Origin: Gammaproteobacteria bacterium
GTDB lineage: Bacteria; Pseudomonadota; Gammaproteobacteria; Burkholderiales; Gallionellaceae
DNA length: 64,000 bases
Assembly (NCBI GenBank): GCA_018820925.1
Contig: JAHJNJ010000004.1
Location: 62,001-126,000 of the forward strand
Direction of reading: 5' to 3'
Positions 24,508-34,261 of this stretch are shown here, in pieces. Position numbers and translations under genes: made by a program. Under the pieces are notes generated by a model. It did not search any database and was not told where the DNA came from. It saw only the letters and a program-made list of their open reading frames with translations. Positions within the stretch are counted from its first letter, which is position 1, and every line of letters begins with the position of its first letter.

Positions 24508-25149
24508 TCAGCTGATCTTGACCACGATGTCGTGCAGGCGGTTGGCGCACAGCGCCATGTTTTCCGCGGCGTTGGTCAGGTGGCGGTAGATTTCGCGGCG
24601 CTTGAACATATTGATGTAGTCGGTGCCTTCGAACAGGTTGGGCAACGCCACGCGGTAAAGTTTTTCGGCATGGCGTTCGGCTTTGCGCGCTTCGTCGGCA
24701 TTGACTGCGGCGGTGGCGGGGGCGGTGCCCAGCTTGGCGAAACCGACGGCCAGCGCGTCGACGCCTTCCTTGATGCAGTGCGAGATGTCGCGCATGAATT
24801 TGTCGGGGGCGACGCCGAGCACGTCCATTTCGTGCACAGTGGTTTTGCAATACATGACGATCTCGTCCAGCGCGATGATGGCGCGGTAGATGTCCTCGCG
24901 GTCGATGGGGGTGGAGAAGGCGTCGTTGAGTTCGTGCAGGTTGCGCACCTTGATCAGGTCGGCCTCGTGCACGTTCTGTTTGAGCGCCCTGGCGACCAGC
25001 GGGTCGTTTTGTTCCATGAATTCGACCAGCAGGTTGACGGTGTGCGCAACCTTGATGGTCTGCTCGGTGAGCATGTGGAAGAAGTCGGGAACCTTGGGGA
25101 AGACCCGGTCCAGGATTCTCGCGAGCAGTGTTTTGGAGGCGTTGGGCAT
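24508..25149 (-). CDS. DUF47 (PhoU-like) phosphate transport accessory protein
   Basis: The 213-residue all-helical protein matches the DUF47/PhoU-like family (start [16 protein letters not shown], later YLEREADLI-like [14 protein letters not shown] and DREDIYRAI). It sits 9 bases downstream of the pit gene stop, the classic DUF47-Pit pairing. Such proteins are thought to regulate Pit transport of phosphate, possibly binding metals. It is cytosolic. mutS follows with a 10-base gap and may be read through from this operon. Confidence 0.9.
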   Translation of the reverse strand: MPNASKTLLARILDRVFPKVPDFFHMLTEQTIKVAHTVNLLVEFMEQNDPLVARALKQNVHEADLIKVRNLHELNDAFSTPIDREDIYRAIIALDEIVMYCKTTVHEMDVLGVAPDKFMRDISHCIKEGVDALAVGFAKLGTAPATAAVNADEARKAERHAEKLYRVALPNLFEGTDYINMFKRREIYRHLTNAAENMALCANRLHDIVVKIS

Positions 25150-25158
25150 GGCGGTTAC

Positions 25159-26193
25159 TCAGGTCAAAGCGTGGATGACAAGATAGCAGCTTATCGCCAT
25201 CAATGCCGCTCCGGGAATGGTGATCAGCCAGGTGGCGACGATCTCGCTGGCCTTGCCCCAGCGCACGGCTTTGGGGCGCTCGGAAGCGCCGATGCCCATG
25301 ATGGAAGAGGCGACCACGTGCGTGGTGGAAACGGGTGCGCCGAACAGCGAGGAACTGAAGATCACCCCGGCGGCGGTCATCTGCGAATCCAGCGCGTGCA
25401 GCGGGCGGATTTTATAAATTGAAAAGCCCAGCGTACGCACGATCTGCCAGCCGCCGGAAAGAATGCCCAGCGTGATGGCGAGGGAGCAGGTCAGCATCAC
25501 CCAGAACGGCACGTCGAAGCTGGGGATGAAGCCGCCGAGTACCAGCACCAGCGTGAGGATGCCCATGCTCTTTTGCGCGTCATTGGCGCCGTGCGAGAAG
25601 GCCAGCCCGGCCGAGGTGACGAATTGCAGGTGGCGCAGGTCGCGGTTGATGGAAGGGCGGGCACCGCGCAGCAGGCGCAACATGGTCTTGTGCAACAGGT
25701 AGCCGACGCCGAAGCCGATGATGGGCGAGAGGATGAGCGCGGCGACCACTTTGGCGACGCCGTGCAACTGGCCGTGCATCAGTTCGCCGAATCCCCAGGC
25801 AACATGGCTGGATCCGGCGGCGACGACCACTACACCCGCCAGCCCGCCGACCAGCGCGTGCGATGACGAGGACGGGATGCCGAACCACCAGGTCAGCAGG
25901 TTCCAGGAAATGGCGCCGACGAGGCCGCACAGCACGATGGTCAGGGCCAGCACGCGGTCGATGTCGTCCAGCGTGATGAAGGTGCCGATGGTGTTGGCTA
26001 CCGCCGTGCCGCCCAGCAGCGGCCCGAGAAATTCGAAGAAGGCCACCAGCAGCACGGATTGCACCGGGGTCATCGCGCGCGAGGCGATGACGGTGGCGAT
26101 GATGTTGGCGGCGTCGTGGAATCCGTTGGTGTACTCGAAGAGCAGCACGATGACGATGGTCGCGCTGGCCAGGAGGAAGAGGGGGGAGTCCAT
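25159..26193 (-). CDS. pitA: Low-affinity inorganic phosphate transporter (Pit family)
   Basis: The 344-residue polytopic protein has the two Pit signature repeats: EYTNGFHDAANIIATVIASRAM at the N-terminus and FSHGANDAQKSMGI in the second half, with about ten membrane segments. Pit carries metal-phosphate in symport with protons across the inner membrane. It is coupled to a DUF47 gene downstream. The family is certain; pitA versus a pitB-like paralog cannot be decided. Confidence 0.93.
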   Translation of the reverse strand: MDSPLFLLASATIVIVLLFEYTNGFHDAANIIATVIASRAMTPVQSVLLVAFFEFLGPLLGGTAVANTIGTFITLDDIDRVLALTIVLCGLVGAISWNLLTWWFGIPSSSSHALVGGLAGVVVVAAGSSHVAWGFGELMHGQLHGVAKVVAALILSPIIGFGVGYLLHKTMLRLLRGARPSINRDLRHLQFVTSAGLAFSHGANDAQKSMGILTLVLVLGGFIPSFDVPFWVMLTCSLAITLGILSGGWQIVRTLGFSIYKIRPLHALDSQMTAAGVIFSSSLFGAPVSTTHVVASSIMGIGASERPKAVRWGKASEIVATWLITIPGAALMAISCYLVIHALT

Positions 26194-26218
26194 ATCGGCG
26201 CCGGAAGTTTTTTTTGCG

Positions 26219-27016
26219 TTAGCCTTTCAGGCCGGGCGTCAGGTGCGGCGAAATGATGTGCAACAGTTGCTTGTGGATCTCGGGGTTGCCTGCACAGATG
26301 TGTCCGCTTTTGAGGTAGGTATCCTGGTCTTGCAAATCGCTGACCATGCCGCCCGCTTCGGTGATGAGCAGCACCCCGGCAGCCATGTCCCAAGGTTTGA
26401 GTCCAGTCTCGAAGAAGCCGTCGTAACGGCCTGCAGCAGTCCAGGCCAGATCCAGCGAGGCGGCACCGGGGCGGCGTATGCCCGAACTCTTCTGCATGAC
26501 ATCGCGCACGATGTCCATATAGGCATCCATGTGGTCGAAGTTGCTGTAGGGGAAGCCGGTGCCGATCAGGCTGTCGGCCATTTCCTTGCGCTTGCTCACG
26601 CGCAGGCGCTTGTCGTTGAGGAAAGCGCCGCGGCCGCGGGTGGCGGTGAAAAGATCGTTTTTGGTCGGGTCGTAGACGACTGCCTGGGTCAGCACGCCGT
26701 TGTGCTGCAGGGCGATGGAGACGGCATATTGCGGTACGCCGTGCAGGAAATTGGTGGTGCCGTCGAGCGGGTCGATGATCCACACATATTCCGACTCGCC
26801 TTGGGCGCCGCTCTCTTCTGCTAGAATTGCGTGGCTGGGATAGGCATCCTTCAAGGCTTCGATGATGATGCGCTCGGCGGCGCGATCCACTTCGCTGACG
26901 TAATCCGCGTGGGATTTTTTGGTCACGGTGAGGTGATCGAGGTTATCGGCGGCGCGGTAAATCAGTTTGCCGGCGCGAATGGCGGCCTTCACCGCGATGT
27001 TGAGCATGGGGTGCAT
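26219..27016 (-). CDS. suhB: Inositol-1-monophosphatase family protein SuhB
   Basis: The 265-residue protein carries the metal-binding motifs EESG (near 68), [15 protein letters not shown], and the C-terminal [17 protein letters not shown]. Enzymes of this family hydrolyse inositol monophosphate with magnesium; SuhB also joins rRNA antitermination complexes. It is divergent from trmJ, with about 60 bases between the starts, a pairing of suhB and a TrmJ-type methyltransferase common in proteobacteria. Confidence 0.93.
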   Translation of the reverse strand: MHPMLNIAVKAAIRAGKLIYRAADNLDHLTVTKKSHADYVSEVDRAAERIIIEALKDAYPSHAILAEESGAQGESEYVWIIDPLDGTTNFLHGVPQYAVSIALQHNGVLTQAVVYDPTKNDLFTATRGRGAFLNDKRLRVSKRKEMADSLIGTGFPYSNFDHMDAYMDIVRDVMQKSSGIRRPGAASLDLAWTAAGRYDGFFETGLKPWDMAAGVLLITEAGGMVSDLQDQDTYLKSGHICAGNPEIHKQLLHIISPHLTPGLKG

Positions 27017-27078
27017 ATCAGTACGACCTTTTTAATGAGCTGGGGAAATCCGGCGCGTATTTTAGTTGGTATTGCGTT

Positions 27079-27846
27079 TTGAATAAACCAAATCCTTTTG
27101 GGAACATCCGGGTAGTTCTCAGCCACACCACCCATCCGGGCAACATCGGCGCGGCGGCGCGGGCGATGAAAACCATGGGCCTGCAGCATTTGTACCTCAT
27201 CAACCCGCGCTATTTTCCTGATCCACAAGCATCGGCGATGGCCGCCGGGGCGGACGATGTCCTGCAGAACGCCGTGATATGCAATTCCATCGACGAAGCT
27301 TTGCGGGGCGTGGTGTTCACCGTGGCCATGACGGCGCGCCTGCGTGACATTTCCATCGCGGTGAAAACGCCGCGCGAGGCAATGCCGGAAGTGTTGCAAC
27401 AGGCGGCCACGCAGCCCGTTGCCTTGTTGTTCGGCACCGAGATGTCCGGGCTGACCAACGAGGAAATGGGCAAGGCGCAGTTGGGGGTGAACATTCCGTC
27501 GAATCCCGAGTTTTCCTCGCTCAACATTGCGGCTGCGGTGCAGGTGATGGCCTACGAGCTGGCCGTTGCCTCTCAGCAATTTGCGCCGGTTGTCGCGCCT
27601 GAAATCGTGCCTGCTACCCATGAGCGGCTGGAAGGGTTGTATGCACATCTGGAAAAAACGCTGTTCGAGATCGGTTTTTTCACCACGCAGAATCCGGCAC
27701 GGCTGATGCAACGCCTGCGCCGTCTGTATTCACGCACCCGTCTGGAAGATGAAGAGATCAACATCCTGCGCGGTATGCTGACCGTAACAACCGAGTACAA
27801 TGCTCGCCTTAAGGAGCGTTACAACCAAGAGCACAAAGATGTTTAA
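27079..27846 (+). CDS. trmJ: tRNA (cytidine/uridine-2'-O-)-methyltransferase TrmJ
   Basis: The frame opens at a TTG (27079); no ATG exists before the conserved [27 protein letters not shown] block, so TTG is accepted. The 255-residue SPOUT-fold protein has [25 protein letters not shown] and [18 protein letters not shown], the knotted SAM site, plus a C-terminal helical extension. TrmJ methylates the ribose at position 32 in tRNAs. It overlaps cysE by 8 bases. Confidence 0.92.
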   Translation: MNKPNPFGNIRVVLSHTTHPGNIGAAARAMKTMGLQHLYLINPRYFPDPQASAMAAGADDVLQNAVICNSIDEALRGVVFTVAMTARLRDISIAVKTPREAMPEVLQQAATQPVALLFGTEMSGLTNEEMGKAQLGVNIPSNPEFSSLNIAAAVQVMAYELAVASQQFAPVVAPEIVPATHERLEGLYAHLEKTLFEIGFFTTQNPARLMQRLRRLYSRTRLEDEEINILRGMLTVTTEYNARLKERYNQEHKDV

Positions 27847-28570
27847 GAATATTCGCGAAGATATTGCCAGCGTATTCGACCGCGACCCGGCGGCCCGCAC
27901 CACGTTTGAGGTGCTGACCTGCTATCCGGGTTTGCACGCGCGCATCATCCATCGCCTGTCCAACATGTTGTGGCATGCCAAGTTGAAATGGCTGGCGCGC
28001 TTTGTTTCGCATTTAGGTCGCTGGTTTACCGGGATTGAAATTCACCCGGGGGCGACGATCGGGCGGCGTTTCTTTATTGACCATGGCATGGGCGTGGTCA
28101 TTGGTGAAACCGCCGAAATTGGTGACGATGTGACCATGTATCACGGTGTGACGTTGGGAGGAACGTCATGGAAGGAAGGCAAACGCCATCCCACATTGGG
28201 TAACGGTGTAGTGATCGGGGCGGGCGCGAAAGTGCTGGGTCCGATTAATATTGGGGATGGTGCCAAAATCGGGTCCAACGCGGTGGTGGTGAAAGATGTG
28301 CCTGCCGGGGCTACGGCAGCCGGTATTCCGGCGCGAATTCTCGACGAAGAAAAGAAAAAGTCATCTGGATTCAATGCATATGGAGTGGGTAACGACAAGG
28401 ACGATCCGCTGTCGAAAGCAATACATGGCCTGCTTGGACATAGTGTTACGGTCGATCAACGTATAGACTTCATCCTGCAGCAGCTTGAGAAGATGGGAGT
28501 ACGGGTGGAAGAAGAGCGGGCTACCGCCGATAAGTTCGATCCCAACCATCTAAATAAAATTGTTGATTAA
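27839..28570 (+). CDS. cysE: Serine O-acetyltransferase
   Basis: The ATG at 27839 follows AAGGAGC and lies inside the end of trmJ. The 243-residue protein has the catalytic region [24 protein letters not shown] and left-handed beta-helix hexapeptide repeats ([27 protein letters not shown]). It makes O-acetylserine from serine and acetyl-CoA, the first step of cysteine synthesis. The product lies just before the isc operon, linking cysteine supply and sulfur use. Its last codons contain the IscR-type operator. Confidence 0.94.
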   Translation: MFKNIREDIASVFDRDPAARTTFEVLTCYPGLHARIIHRLSNMLWHAKLKWLARFVSHLGRWFTGIEIHPGATIGRRFFIDHGMGVVIGETAEIGDDVTMYHGVTLGGTSWKEGKRHPTLGNGVVIGAGAKVLGPINIGDGAKIGSNAVVVKDVPAGATAAGIPARILDEEKKKSSGFNAYGVGNDKDDPLSKAIHGLLGHSVTVDQRIDFILQQLEKMGVRVEEERATADKFDPNHLNKIVD

Positions 28571-28583
28571 AAGAATCAGGTAT
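28559..28583 (+). promoter_or_regulatory. IscR type 1 binding site (predicted)
   Basis: This 25-base stretch fits the E. coli type 1 IscR consensus at 21 of 25 positions, with the right half AATCAGGTAT nearly perfect. It overlaps the -35 element of a sigma-70-like promoter and the cysE stop codon. In E. coli, [2Fe-2S]-IscR binds such sites to repress iscR when cluster supply is sufficient. The match was counted by hand. Confidence 0.72.
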
Positions 28584-28591
28584 CCTATTAT
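28563..28591 (+). promoter_or_regulatory. Sigma-70 promoter of the isc operon (predicted)
   Basis: TTGATT (28563-28568) and TATTAT (28586-28591) are separated by exactly 17 bases. A start near 28598 would leave a leader of about 70 bases before iscR. The -35 box lies inside the cysE 3' end and inside the predicted IscR site. Confidence 0.68.
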
Positions 28592-28671
28592 TCCCTCAGC
28601 AGGAGCAAGGGTAAGGGGGCAGTAGTTGTCCATACCGATTAATAATTTGAAATTTTGAATAGGAGAACATG

Positions 28672-29142
28672 ATGAGACTCACAACAAAAGGAAGATTTGC
28701 AGTTACTGCAATGGTTGATCTGGCAATGCGCGGCGGCAAAGGTCCCGTGACACTGGCCGGCATCAGCGAGCGCCAGAAAATTTCACTGTCCTATCTGGAA
28801 CAATTGTTCGGCAAGTTGCGCCGCAACAATGTGGTGGCCAGTGTGCGCGGTCCCGGCGGCGGTTATTGCCTGGCGCGTCCGGCAAACAAGATTGCGATCG
28901 TCGACATTATCGTTGCGGTGGATGAGGCGCTGGATGCGACGCATTGCGGCACCCGAGGCGATTGCATGGAAGGCAAGCCTTGCCTGACGCATGAACTGTG
29001 GTTCGGGCTGAACGAGACGATCCACGAATACCTGGGCAAGATCAATCTGCAACAACTGGTCGACGTGCAAGCCAAGCGCGGAACGCCCGAGGCGGTGAAC
29101 GATATCGGCAAGTATGTCCAACAACAGCAGGTTGCTGCCTGA
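28672..29142 (+). CDS. iscR: Fe-S cluster transcription factor IscR
   Basis: Two ATGs stand in tandem at 28669 and 28672. AGGAG at 28661-28665 gives better spacing to the second, and numbering from it places the cluster ligands at C92, C98, C104 and H107, exactly as in E. coli IscR. The 156-residue Rrf2-family protein has a winged HTH (ISLSYLEQLFGKLRRNNVV, then SVRGPGGGY). It controls the isc operon by cluster status. A further cysteine at 66 is not conserved in E. coli. It is first in an eight-gene operon. Confidence 0.95.
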   Translation: MRLTTKGRFAVTAMVDLAMRGGKGPVTLAGISERQKISLSYLEQLFGKLRRNNVVASVRGPGGGYCLARPANKIAIVDIIVAVDEALDATHCGTRGDCMEGKPCLTHELWFGLNETIHEYLGKINLQQLVDVQAKRGTPEAVNDIGKYVQQQQVAA

Positions 29143-29157
29143 TCTGCGAGGACTTGC

Positions 29158-30372
29158 ATGGCTCTTCATCTTCCCATCTATCTGGATTATTCCGCAACCA
29201 CGCCGGTCGATCCGCGCGTAGCCGCAGTAATGATTCCCTACCTGACCGAGAAGTTCGGCAATCCGGCTTCGCGCTCGCACTCTTTCGGTTGGGTGGCGGA
29301 TGAAGCGGTGGAGCGGGCGCGGGACCAAGTCGCGGCTTTGGTCAATGCAGATCCGAAAGAGATCGTGTGGACCTCGGGCGCGACCGAGTCGAACAACCTG
29401 GCGCTGAAGGGTGCGGCACATTTCTATGCCGACAAGGGCAAGCACATCATCACCGTGCAAACCGAGCACAAGGCTGTACTCGATACCGTGCGTGAACTGG
29501 AGCGGCAGGGGTTTGCTGCAACTTATCTCGATCCCGAGCCGAATGGTTTGATCGATCTGGGTAAGTTCAAGGCCGCACTGCGTCCCGACACGACCATTGT
29601 GTCGGTGATGCTGGTGAACAACGAAATCGGTGTGATTCAGGATGTTGCGGCCATCGGCGAAATCTGCCGTGAACGCGGCATCCTGTTTCATGTCGACGCG
29701 GCGCAGGCGACGGGCAAGGTGGGGATTGATCTGCAAAAGCTCAAAGTCGACCTGATGTCGTTCTCCGCGCACAAAACCTACGGCCCCAAGGGCATAGGCG
29801 CGCTGTATGTGCGGCGCAAACCGCGCGTGCGTCTGGAAGCGCAAATGCACGGCGGCGGTCACGAGCGCGGTTTCCGTTCCGGCACACTGGCGACACACCA
29901 GATCGTCGGCATGGGCGAAGCGTTCCGCATCGCCAAGGAAGAAATGGCGTCCGAGAACGAACGCGTGCGCATGTTGCGCGACCGGTTGTGGAAGGGCCTG
30001 TCCGGTATGGAAGAAGTGTATCTCAACGGTGACATGGAACACCGCGTGCCGCATAACCTGAACGTGAGCTTCAATTTCGTCGAAGGCGAATCGCTCATCA
30101 TGGCGGTGAAAGACATTGCGGTATCCAGCGGTTCTGCATGCACTTCAGCCAGTCTGGAGCCGTCGTATGTGTTGCGCGCACTGGGGCGCAACGACGAGCT
30201 GGCGCACAGCTCAATCCGCTTTACCATCGGGCGTTTTACCACGGTCGAAGAAGTGGACTATACGGTGAAACTGCTGCAGGAAAAGATTGCCAAACTTCGT
30301 GACCTCTCCCCGTTGTGGGATATGTTCAAAGAAGGTGTGGATTTGAACAGCGTGCAGTGGGCTGCACACTAG
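29158..30372 (+). CDS. iscS: Cysteine desulfurase IscS
   Basis: The 404-residue PLP enzyme has the Schiff-base lysine K206 ([12 protein letters not shown]), [10 protein letters not shown], and the mobile-loop active cysteine C328 ([13 protein letters not shown]), the same positions as in E. coli IscS (404 residues). It removes sulfur from cysteine and passes it to IscU, ThiI, TusA and others. It starts 15 bases after iscR. A long hairpin separates it from iscU. Confidence 0.97.
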   Translation: MALHLPIYLDYSATTPVDPRVAAVMIPYLTEKFGNPASRSHSFGWVADEAVERARDQVAALVNADPKEIVWTSGATESNNLALKGAAHFYADKGKHIITVQTEHKAVLDTVRELERQGFAATYLDPEPNGLIDLGKFKAALRPDTTIVSVMLVNNEIGVIQDVAAIGEICRERGILFHVDAAQATGKVGIDLQKLKVDLMSFSAHKTYGPKGIGALYVRRKPRVRLEAQMHGGGHERGFRSGTLATHQIVGMGEAFRIAKEEMASENERVRMLRDRLWKGLSGMEEVYLNGDMEHRVPHNLNVSFNFVEGESLIMAVKDIAVSSGSACTSASLEPSYVLRALGRNDELAHSSIRFTIGRFTTVEEVDYTVKLLQEKIAKLRDLSPLWDMFKEGVDLNSVQWAAH

Positions 30373-30451
30373 GCAGTTGCTAGCCGTTAGTCGTTAGTCG
30401 TTAGTTGAACCCGGGTTAACTAGCAACTAGCGACTAATAACTAACGACTGC
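30373..30451. repeat. Long imperfect hairpin between iscS and iscU
   Basis: A left arm starting GCAGTTGCTAGC and a right arm ending CTAACGACTGC pair over about 39 bases around a CCCGGG centre, with most mismatches allowing G-U pairs. It contains three TCGTTAG/CGTTAGT-type repeats on the left and their complements on the right. It begins one base inside the iscS stop and ends before the iscU ribosome binding site. It may stabilise or process mRNA, or be a dispersed intergenic repeat. Confidence 0.8.
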
Positions 30452-30463
30452 TCCTGAAAGGAG
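30451..30463 (+). promoter_or_regulatory. Mini-hairpin sequestering the iscU ribosome binding site
   Basis: CTCCT (30451-30455) can pair with AGGAG (30459-30463) across a GAA loop. AGGAG is the iscU ribosome binding site, six bases before the ATG at 30470. The stem is short, so its effect would depend on flanking structure, including the long hairpin that ends at the same base. Confidence 0.5.
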
Positions 30464-30469
30464 CAACAA

Positions 30470-30886
30470 ATGGCTTACAGCGAAAAAGTACTGGATCACT
30501 ACGAGAATCCGCGCAACGTCGGTTCGCTGAACAAGGACGATTCGTTCGTCGGTACCGGCATGGTGGGTGCGCCGGCGTGCGGCGATGTGATGAAACTGCA
30601 GATCAAGGTGGGCAAGGACGGCATTATTGAAGATGCAAAGTTCAAGACTTACGGCTGCGGCTCGGCCATCGCGTCCAGCTCGCTGGTGACCGAGTGGGTC
30701 AAGGGCAAGACCGTGGATCAGGCGCTGGCGATCAAGAACACGCAGATTGCCGAAGAACTGGCATTGCCGCCGGTGAAGATTCACTGCTCGATTCTGGCCG
30801 AAGACGCGATCAAGGCGGCCGTGGCGGATTACAAGGCAAAGAACGGCGCGACGGTTGAGACCGCAGCCTGCAGCGGACACAAGTAG
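30470..30886 (+). CDS. iscU: Fe-S cluster assembly scaffold IscU
   Basis: The 138-residue protein carries the three scaffold cysteines C37 (GAPACGDV), C63 (YGCGSA) and C106 (KIHCSI), aspartate D39, and the LPPVK segment (99-103) recognised by HscA. It receives sulfur from IscS and iron to build a [2Fe-2S] cluster and hands it on with HscA and HscB. Length is typical (E. coli 128). It follows a hairpin and a masked ribosome binding site. Confidence 0.96.
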   Translation: MAYSEKVLDHYENPRNVGSLNKDDSFVGTGMVGAPACGDVMKLQIKVGKDGIIEDAKFKTYGCGSAIASSSLVTEWVKGKTVDQALAIKNTQIAEELALPPVKIHCSILAEDAIKAAVADYKAKNGATVETAACSGHK

Positions 30887-30895
30887 GAGCGTAGC

Positions 30896-31219
30896 ATGAC
30901 GATTTCATTGACAGAAAATGCGGCGAAACATGTGCAGAATTTCCTGAGCAAGCGCGGTAAGGGCGTGGGTTTGCGTCTCGGTGTGCGTACCAGCGGTTGT
31001 TCGGGCATGGCGTACAAGCTGGAATTCGCCGATGCGGTGGATAGCGAAGATCTGCAATTCGTCAGCAACGGCGTGACCATCCTGGTGGATCAGCACAGCC
31101 TGCCTTATCTCGACGGCATGGAACTGGATTACACGCGCGAAGGCTTGAACGAAGGTTTCAAATTCAACAACCCGAACGTGAAAGATACGTGCGGCTGCGG
31201 AGAGAGTTTCAAAGTGTGA
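30896..31219 (+). CDS. iscA: A-type Fe-S carrier IscA
   Basis: The 107-residue protein has the A-type ligands C35 ([10 protein letters not shown]) and the CGC pair C99 and C101 near the C-terminus (DTCGCGESF). It carries clusters, in particular for [4Fe-4S] maturation. It lies 9 bases after iscU and its last base overlaps the hscB start (TGATG). Confidence 0.96.
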   Translation: MTISLTENAAKHVQNFLSKRGKGVGLRLGVRTSGCSGMAYKLEFADAVDSEDLQFVSNGVTILVDQHSLPYLDGMELDYTREGLNEGFKFNNPNVKDTCGCGESFKV

Positions 31220-31761
31220 TGAATATGTACGCCGCGGATTTTCAGCAGGATTTCTTCCGTCTATTCAATCTTCCTTCCCGTTTTCAAATCGACAGCACCG
31301 CGCTGGAGCAGGGTTATCTTGCTTTGCAAGCGCAGGTGCATCCCGACAAATCAGCCCATCTTTCCGAACACGAGCGCCGCATGGCGATGCAGTGGGCGAC
31401 GCGCGTCAACGAGGGTTATCAGATTTTGCGCTCCCCGCTGAATCGCGCGCGCTATTTATTGTCGCTGCGCGGCGTGGATACGCAGGAAGAAAGCAACACC
31501 GCGATGCCCATCGATTTCCTGATGCAGCAGATGGAATGGCGCGAAGCGCTGGAAGAAACCAGACACACGAAAAACATTACCGCGCTTGAGGAATTGGAAC
31601 GGCGCCTGCAGCATGAAGTGCTAATTTTGCAACAGCAGCTCGCCGCCGATATCGACGAGACTCACGATTACGCCGCCGCTTCCGGTATAGTGCGCAAACT
31701 CAAATTTCTTGAAAAACTGGCGGAAGAAATCAGTTCCGCATTCGACGAGTTGGATTCCTGA
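31219..31761 (+). CDS. hscB: J-domain co-chaperone HscB
   Basis: I chose the ATG at 31219, overlapping the iscA stop. The 180-residue product has the J-domain with an intact HPD (QVHPDKSAH), FFRLFNLP at the start and a C-terminal helical IscU-binding domain. HscB stimulates the ATPase of HscA and brings IscU. It ends directly before the hscA ATG, with no gap. Confidence 0.94.
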   Translation: MNMYAADFQQDFFRLFNLPSRFQIDSTALEQGYLALQAQVHPDKSAHLSEHERRMAMQWATRVNEGYQILRSPLNRARYLLSLRGVDTQEESNTAMPIDFLMQQMEWREALEETRHTKNITALEELERRLQHEVLILQQQLAADIDETHDYAAASGIVRKLKFLEKLAEEISSAFDELDS

Positions 31762-33723
31762 ATGGCACTGTTGCAGATCGCAGAACCCGGCCTGAGTGCC
31801 GCCCCCCATCAACATCGCCTGGCGGTCGGTATCGATCTCGGCACGACCAATTCACTGGTGGCCACCGTGCGCAACGGTATCAGCGCCGTGCTGAACGATA
31901 TTCACGGATGTGCCATGCTGCCTTCGGTGGTGCGCTATGCGCCTGAAGGCATACAAGTTGGACATGCCGCACAATCGGTGCAGAGTGACGACCCGCAAAA
32001 CACCATTGTCTCGGTAAAACGTTTCATGGGACGCGGCCTGAAGGATGTGGGCGAAGTGAGTAATTTGCCGTATCGATTTGTCGATGCCCCTTCGACAGGC
32101 TCAGGACAGGCCGCTTCGACAGGCTCAGGACAGGCCGCTTCGACAGGCTCAGGACAGGCCGCTTCGACAGGCTCAGGACAGGCCCCGGGAATGTTGAAGT
32201 TGCGCACGATCGCCGGGGCGAAAAGCCCGGTTGAAGTTTCCGCCGAAATTCTCAAAGTGCTGCGCGAGCGTGCCGAACTTTCGTTGGGCGGTGAACTGGT
32301 GGGCGCGGTCATCACGGTTCCCGCTTACTTCGACGATGCCCAGCGCCAGGCCACCAAAGATGCGGCCAAGCTGGCCGGCATCAACGTGCTGCGCCTGCTC
32401 AACGAACCCACGGCGGCTGCGATTGCTTACGGTCTGGACAATGCTGCAGAAGGTGTTTACGCGGTGTACGACCTGGGTGGCGGCACGTTCGATATTTCCA
32501 TACTGAAATTATCCAAAGGCGTGTTCGAAGTACTCGCAACCAACGGCGACTCGGCATTGGGCGGCGACGATTTCGACCATCGCATTTATTGTTGGGTGCT
32601 GGAGAAAGCCGGATTGTCCGCCTTGAGCGCGCACGACACGCGCCTGCTGCTGACGCATGCGCGCGCGGCCAAGGAACAACTCACCGAATTTCCGCAGACG
32701 CAGATCACGGCGATCCTGAGCGGCGGCGAACTGGTGGATTTGACGCTCACGCGCGAGGCGTTCTACGAGATGTCGCAGAACCTGGTTGCACGAACCCTGC
32801 AAGCTACGCGCCGCGCGTTGCGCGATGCCAAGCTGAAGGTGGAAGATATCAAGGGTACCGTAATGGTCGGCGGTTCCACGCGCATGCCGCAGGTGCAACT
32901 TGCGGTGGCCGAATTGTTCGGGCAGGCGCCGCTGAACAATCTCGATCCGGACAAGGTCGTGGCGCTGGGCGCGGCGATCCAGGCCAACGTGCTGGCCGGC
33001 AATCGCAGCGGCGACGACTGGCTGCTGCTGGATGTGATTCCGCTGAGTCTGGGCATCGAGACCATGGGCGGGCTGGTCGAGAAGATCATTCCGCGCAACA
33101 GCACCATTCCCAGTGCACGCGCGCAGGAATTCACCACGTACAAAGACGGACAGACCGCGATGAGCATTCACGTGGTGCAGGGCGAGCGCGAACTGGTGAG
33201 CGATTGCCGTTCGCTGGCCAAGTTCGAGTTGCGCGGCATTCCGGCGATGGTGGCGGGCTCGGCGCGTATCCGCGTCACCTTCCAGGTGGATGCCGACGGC
33301 CTGCTCAGCGTATCGGCGCGCGAAACTGCCAGCGGCAAGGAAGCCCGTATTGTGGTGAAACCTTCATACGGTTTGAGCGACGAGGAAATTACCCGCATGC
33401 TGCAGGATTCCACGCAGCATGCGCGCGACGACATGGTGGCGCGCGCGTTGCGCGAGCAACAGACCGAGGCCGGGCAATTGCTGGAAGCGGTGGATAATGC
33501 TTTGCAGCAGGACGGTGAAGCATTGCTGGATGCGGCTGCGCAAGCGCAGATACGCAGCCGCATGGACGCTTTGCGCGCAGTGCTGTCGGGCAATGACCAT
33601 CAGGCCATCAAGCGCGCAGTCGAGGCGCTGAATCTGGCGACCACCGAGTTTGCGCAACGCCGCATGGATCAAAGCGTGAAGAGTGCGCTCACCGGGCACA
33701 AGTTGTCCGATCTGGAAAGTTGA
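31762..33723 (+). CDS. hscA: Hsp70-type chaperone HscA
   Basis: The 653-residue protein has the Hsp70 nucleotide-binding domain ([40 protein letters not shown]) and the substrate-binding domain ([14 protein letters not shown]). It releases the cluster from IscU by recognising LPPVK. E. coli HscA has 616 residues; the surplus here is largely four tandem copies of an eight-residue unit STGSGQAA (about residues 110-142) in a surface loop of the nucleotide-binding domain. It comes from a 24-base repeat of the REP-like family also found in mutS. Confidence 0.95.
   Translation: MALLQIAEPGLSAAPHQHRLAVGIDLGTTNSLVATVRNGISAVLNDIHGCAMLPSVVRYAPEGIQVGHAAQSVQSDDPQNTIVSVKRFMGRGLKDVGEVSNLPYRFVDAPSTGSGQAASTGSGQAASTGSGQAASTGSGQAPGMLKLRTIAGAKSPVEVSAEILKVLRERAELSLGGELVGAVITVPAYFDDAQRQATKDAAKLAGINVLRLLNEPTAAAIAYGLDNAAEGVYAVYDLGGGTFDISILKLSKGVFEVLATNGDSALGGDDFDHRIYCWVLEKAGLSALSAHDTRLLLTHARAAKEQLTEFPQTQITAILSGGELVDLTLTREAFYEMSQNLVARTLQATRRALRDAKLKVEDIKGTVMVGGSTRMPQVQLAVAELFGQAPLNNLDPDKVVALGAAIQANVLAGNRSGDDWLLLDVIPLSLGIETMGGLVEKIIPRNSTIPSARAQEFTTYKDGQTAMSIHVVQGERELVSDCRSLAKFELRGIPAMVAGSARIRVTFQVDADGLLSVSARETASGKEARIVVKPSYGLSDEEITRMLQDSTQHARDDMVARALREQQTEAGQLLEAVDNALQQDGEALLDAAAQAQIRSRMDALRAVLSGNDHQAIKRAVEALNLATTEFAQRRMDQSVKSALTGHKLSDLES
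32090..32185. repeat. Four tandem copies of a 24-base REP-like unit inside hscA
   Basis: Units begin at 32090, 32114, 32138 and 32162, each CTTCGACAGGCTCAGGACA plus GGCCG; the last differs only in its final base. The unit length is a multiple of three, so the frame stays open and adds or removes eight residues per copy. The core is shared with the inverted repeat in mutS. Confidence 0.93.
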
Positions 33724-33724
33724 T

Positions 33725-34069
33725 ATGACGCAAGTTATTGTCTTGCCGCACGAAGAGCTGTGTCCAAATGGTGCATTGTTCGATGCCGCACCCGGCACCT
33801 CGATCTGCGATGCATTGCTGGAACACGATATCGAAATTGAACACGCCTGTGAAAAATCCTGCGCCTGTACGACTTGTCATGTCATCGTACGTGAAGGCTT
33901 CGACAGCCTGGAAGAAGCAACGGAACTGGAAGAGGATATGCTGGACAAAGCCTGGGGGCTGGAATCCAGGTCGCGCCTGAGTTGCCAGGCGATCGTCGGG
34001 GATACGAATCTGGTGATCGAGATACCCAAGTACACCATCAACATGGCGAAGGAAGGACACTCAAAATGA
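33725..34069 (+). CDS. fdx: [2Fe-2S] ferredoxin of the ISC system
   Basis: The start at 33725 lies one base after the hscA stop. The 114-residue adrenodoxin-type ferredoxin has the ligand cluster CEKSCACTTC followed by a fourth cysteine in RLSCQA. It gives electrons to IscS/IscU during cluster formation. Its stop overlaps the iscX start (ATGA). Confidence 0.95.
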   Translation: MTQVIVLPHEELCPNGALFDAAPGTSICDALLEHDIEIEHACEKSCACTTCHVIVREGFDSLEEATELEEDMLDKAWGLESRSRLSCQAIVGDTNLVIEIPKYTINMAKEGHSK

Positions 34070-34260
34070 AATGGACCGACGTGAACGACATCGCGATCGC
34101 GCTGGCGGAAAAATATCCCGATCTCGATCCCGGGATCGTGCGTTTCGTCGATCTGCACAACTATGTGGTCGACCTAGACGGGTTCGACGACGATCACCAC
34201 CGTGGCGGAGAGAAAGTGCTGGAGGCCATTCAGGCGGCGTGGATAGACGAGGCGGAATGA
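34066..34260 (+). CDS. iscX: IscX (YfhJ), Fe-S assembly modulator
   Basis: The 64-residue acidic protein starts MKWTDVNDIAIALAEKYPDLDP and has the VDLHNYVVDLDGF block, as in E. coli IscX. IscX binds IscS and iron and tunes desulfurase activity. It is the last gene of the isc operon proper, with dsbB two bases downstream. Confidence 0.94.
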   Translation: MKWTDVNDIAIALAEKYPDLDPGIVRFVDLHNYVVDLDGFDDDHHRGGEKVLEAIQAAWIDEAE

Positions 34261-34261
34261 A

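Noticed and set aside
28631-28655. Second IscR-like site close to the iscR start
   Set aside because: Only the left half resembles the consensus, and its placement against a promoter is poor; the 28559-28583 site is far better.
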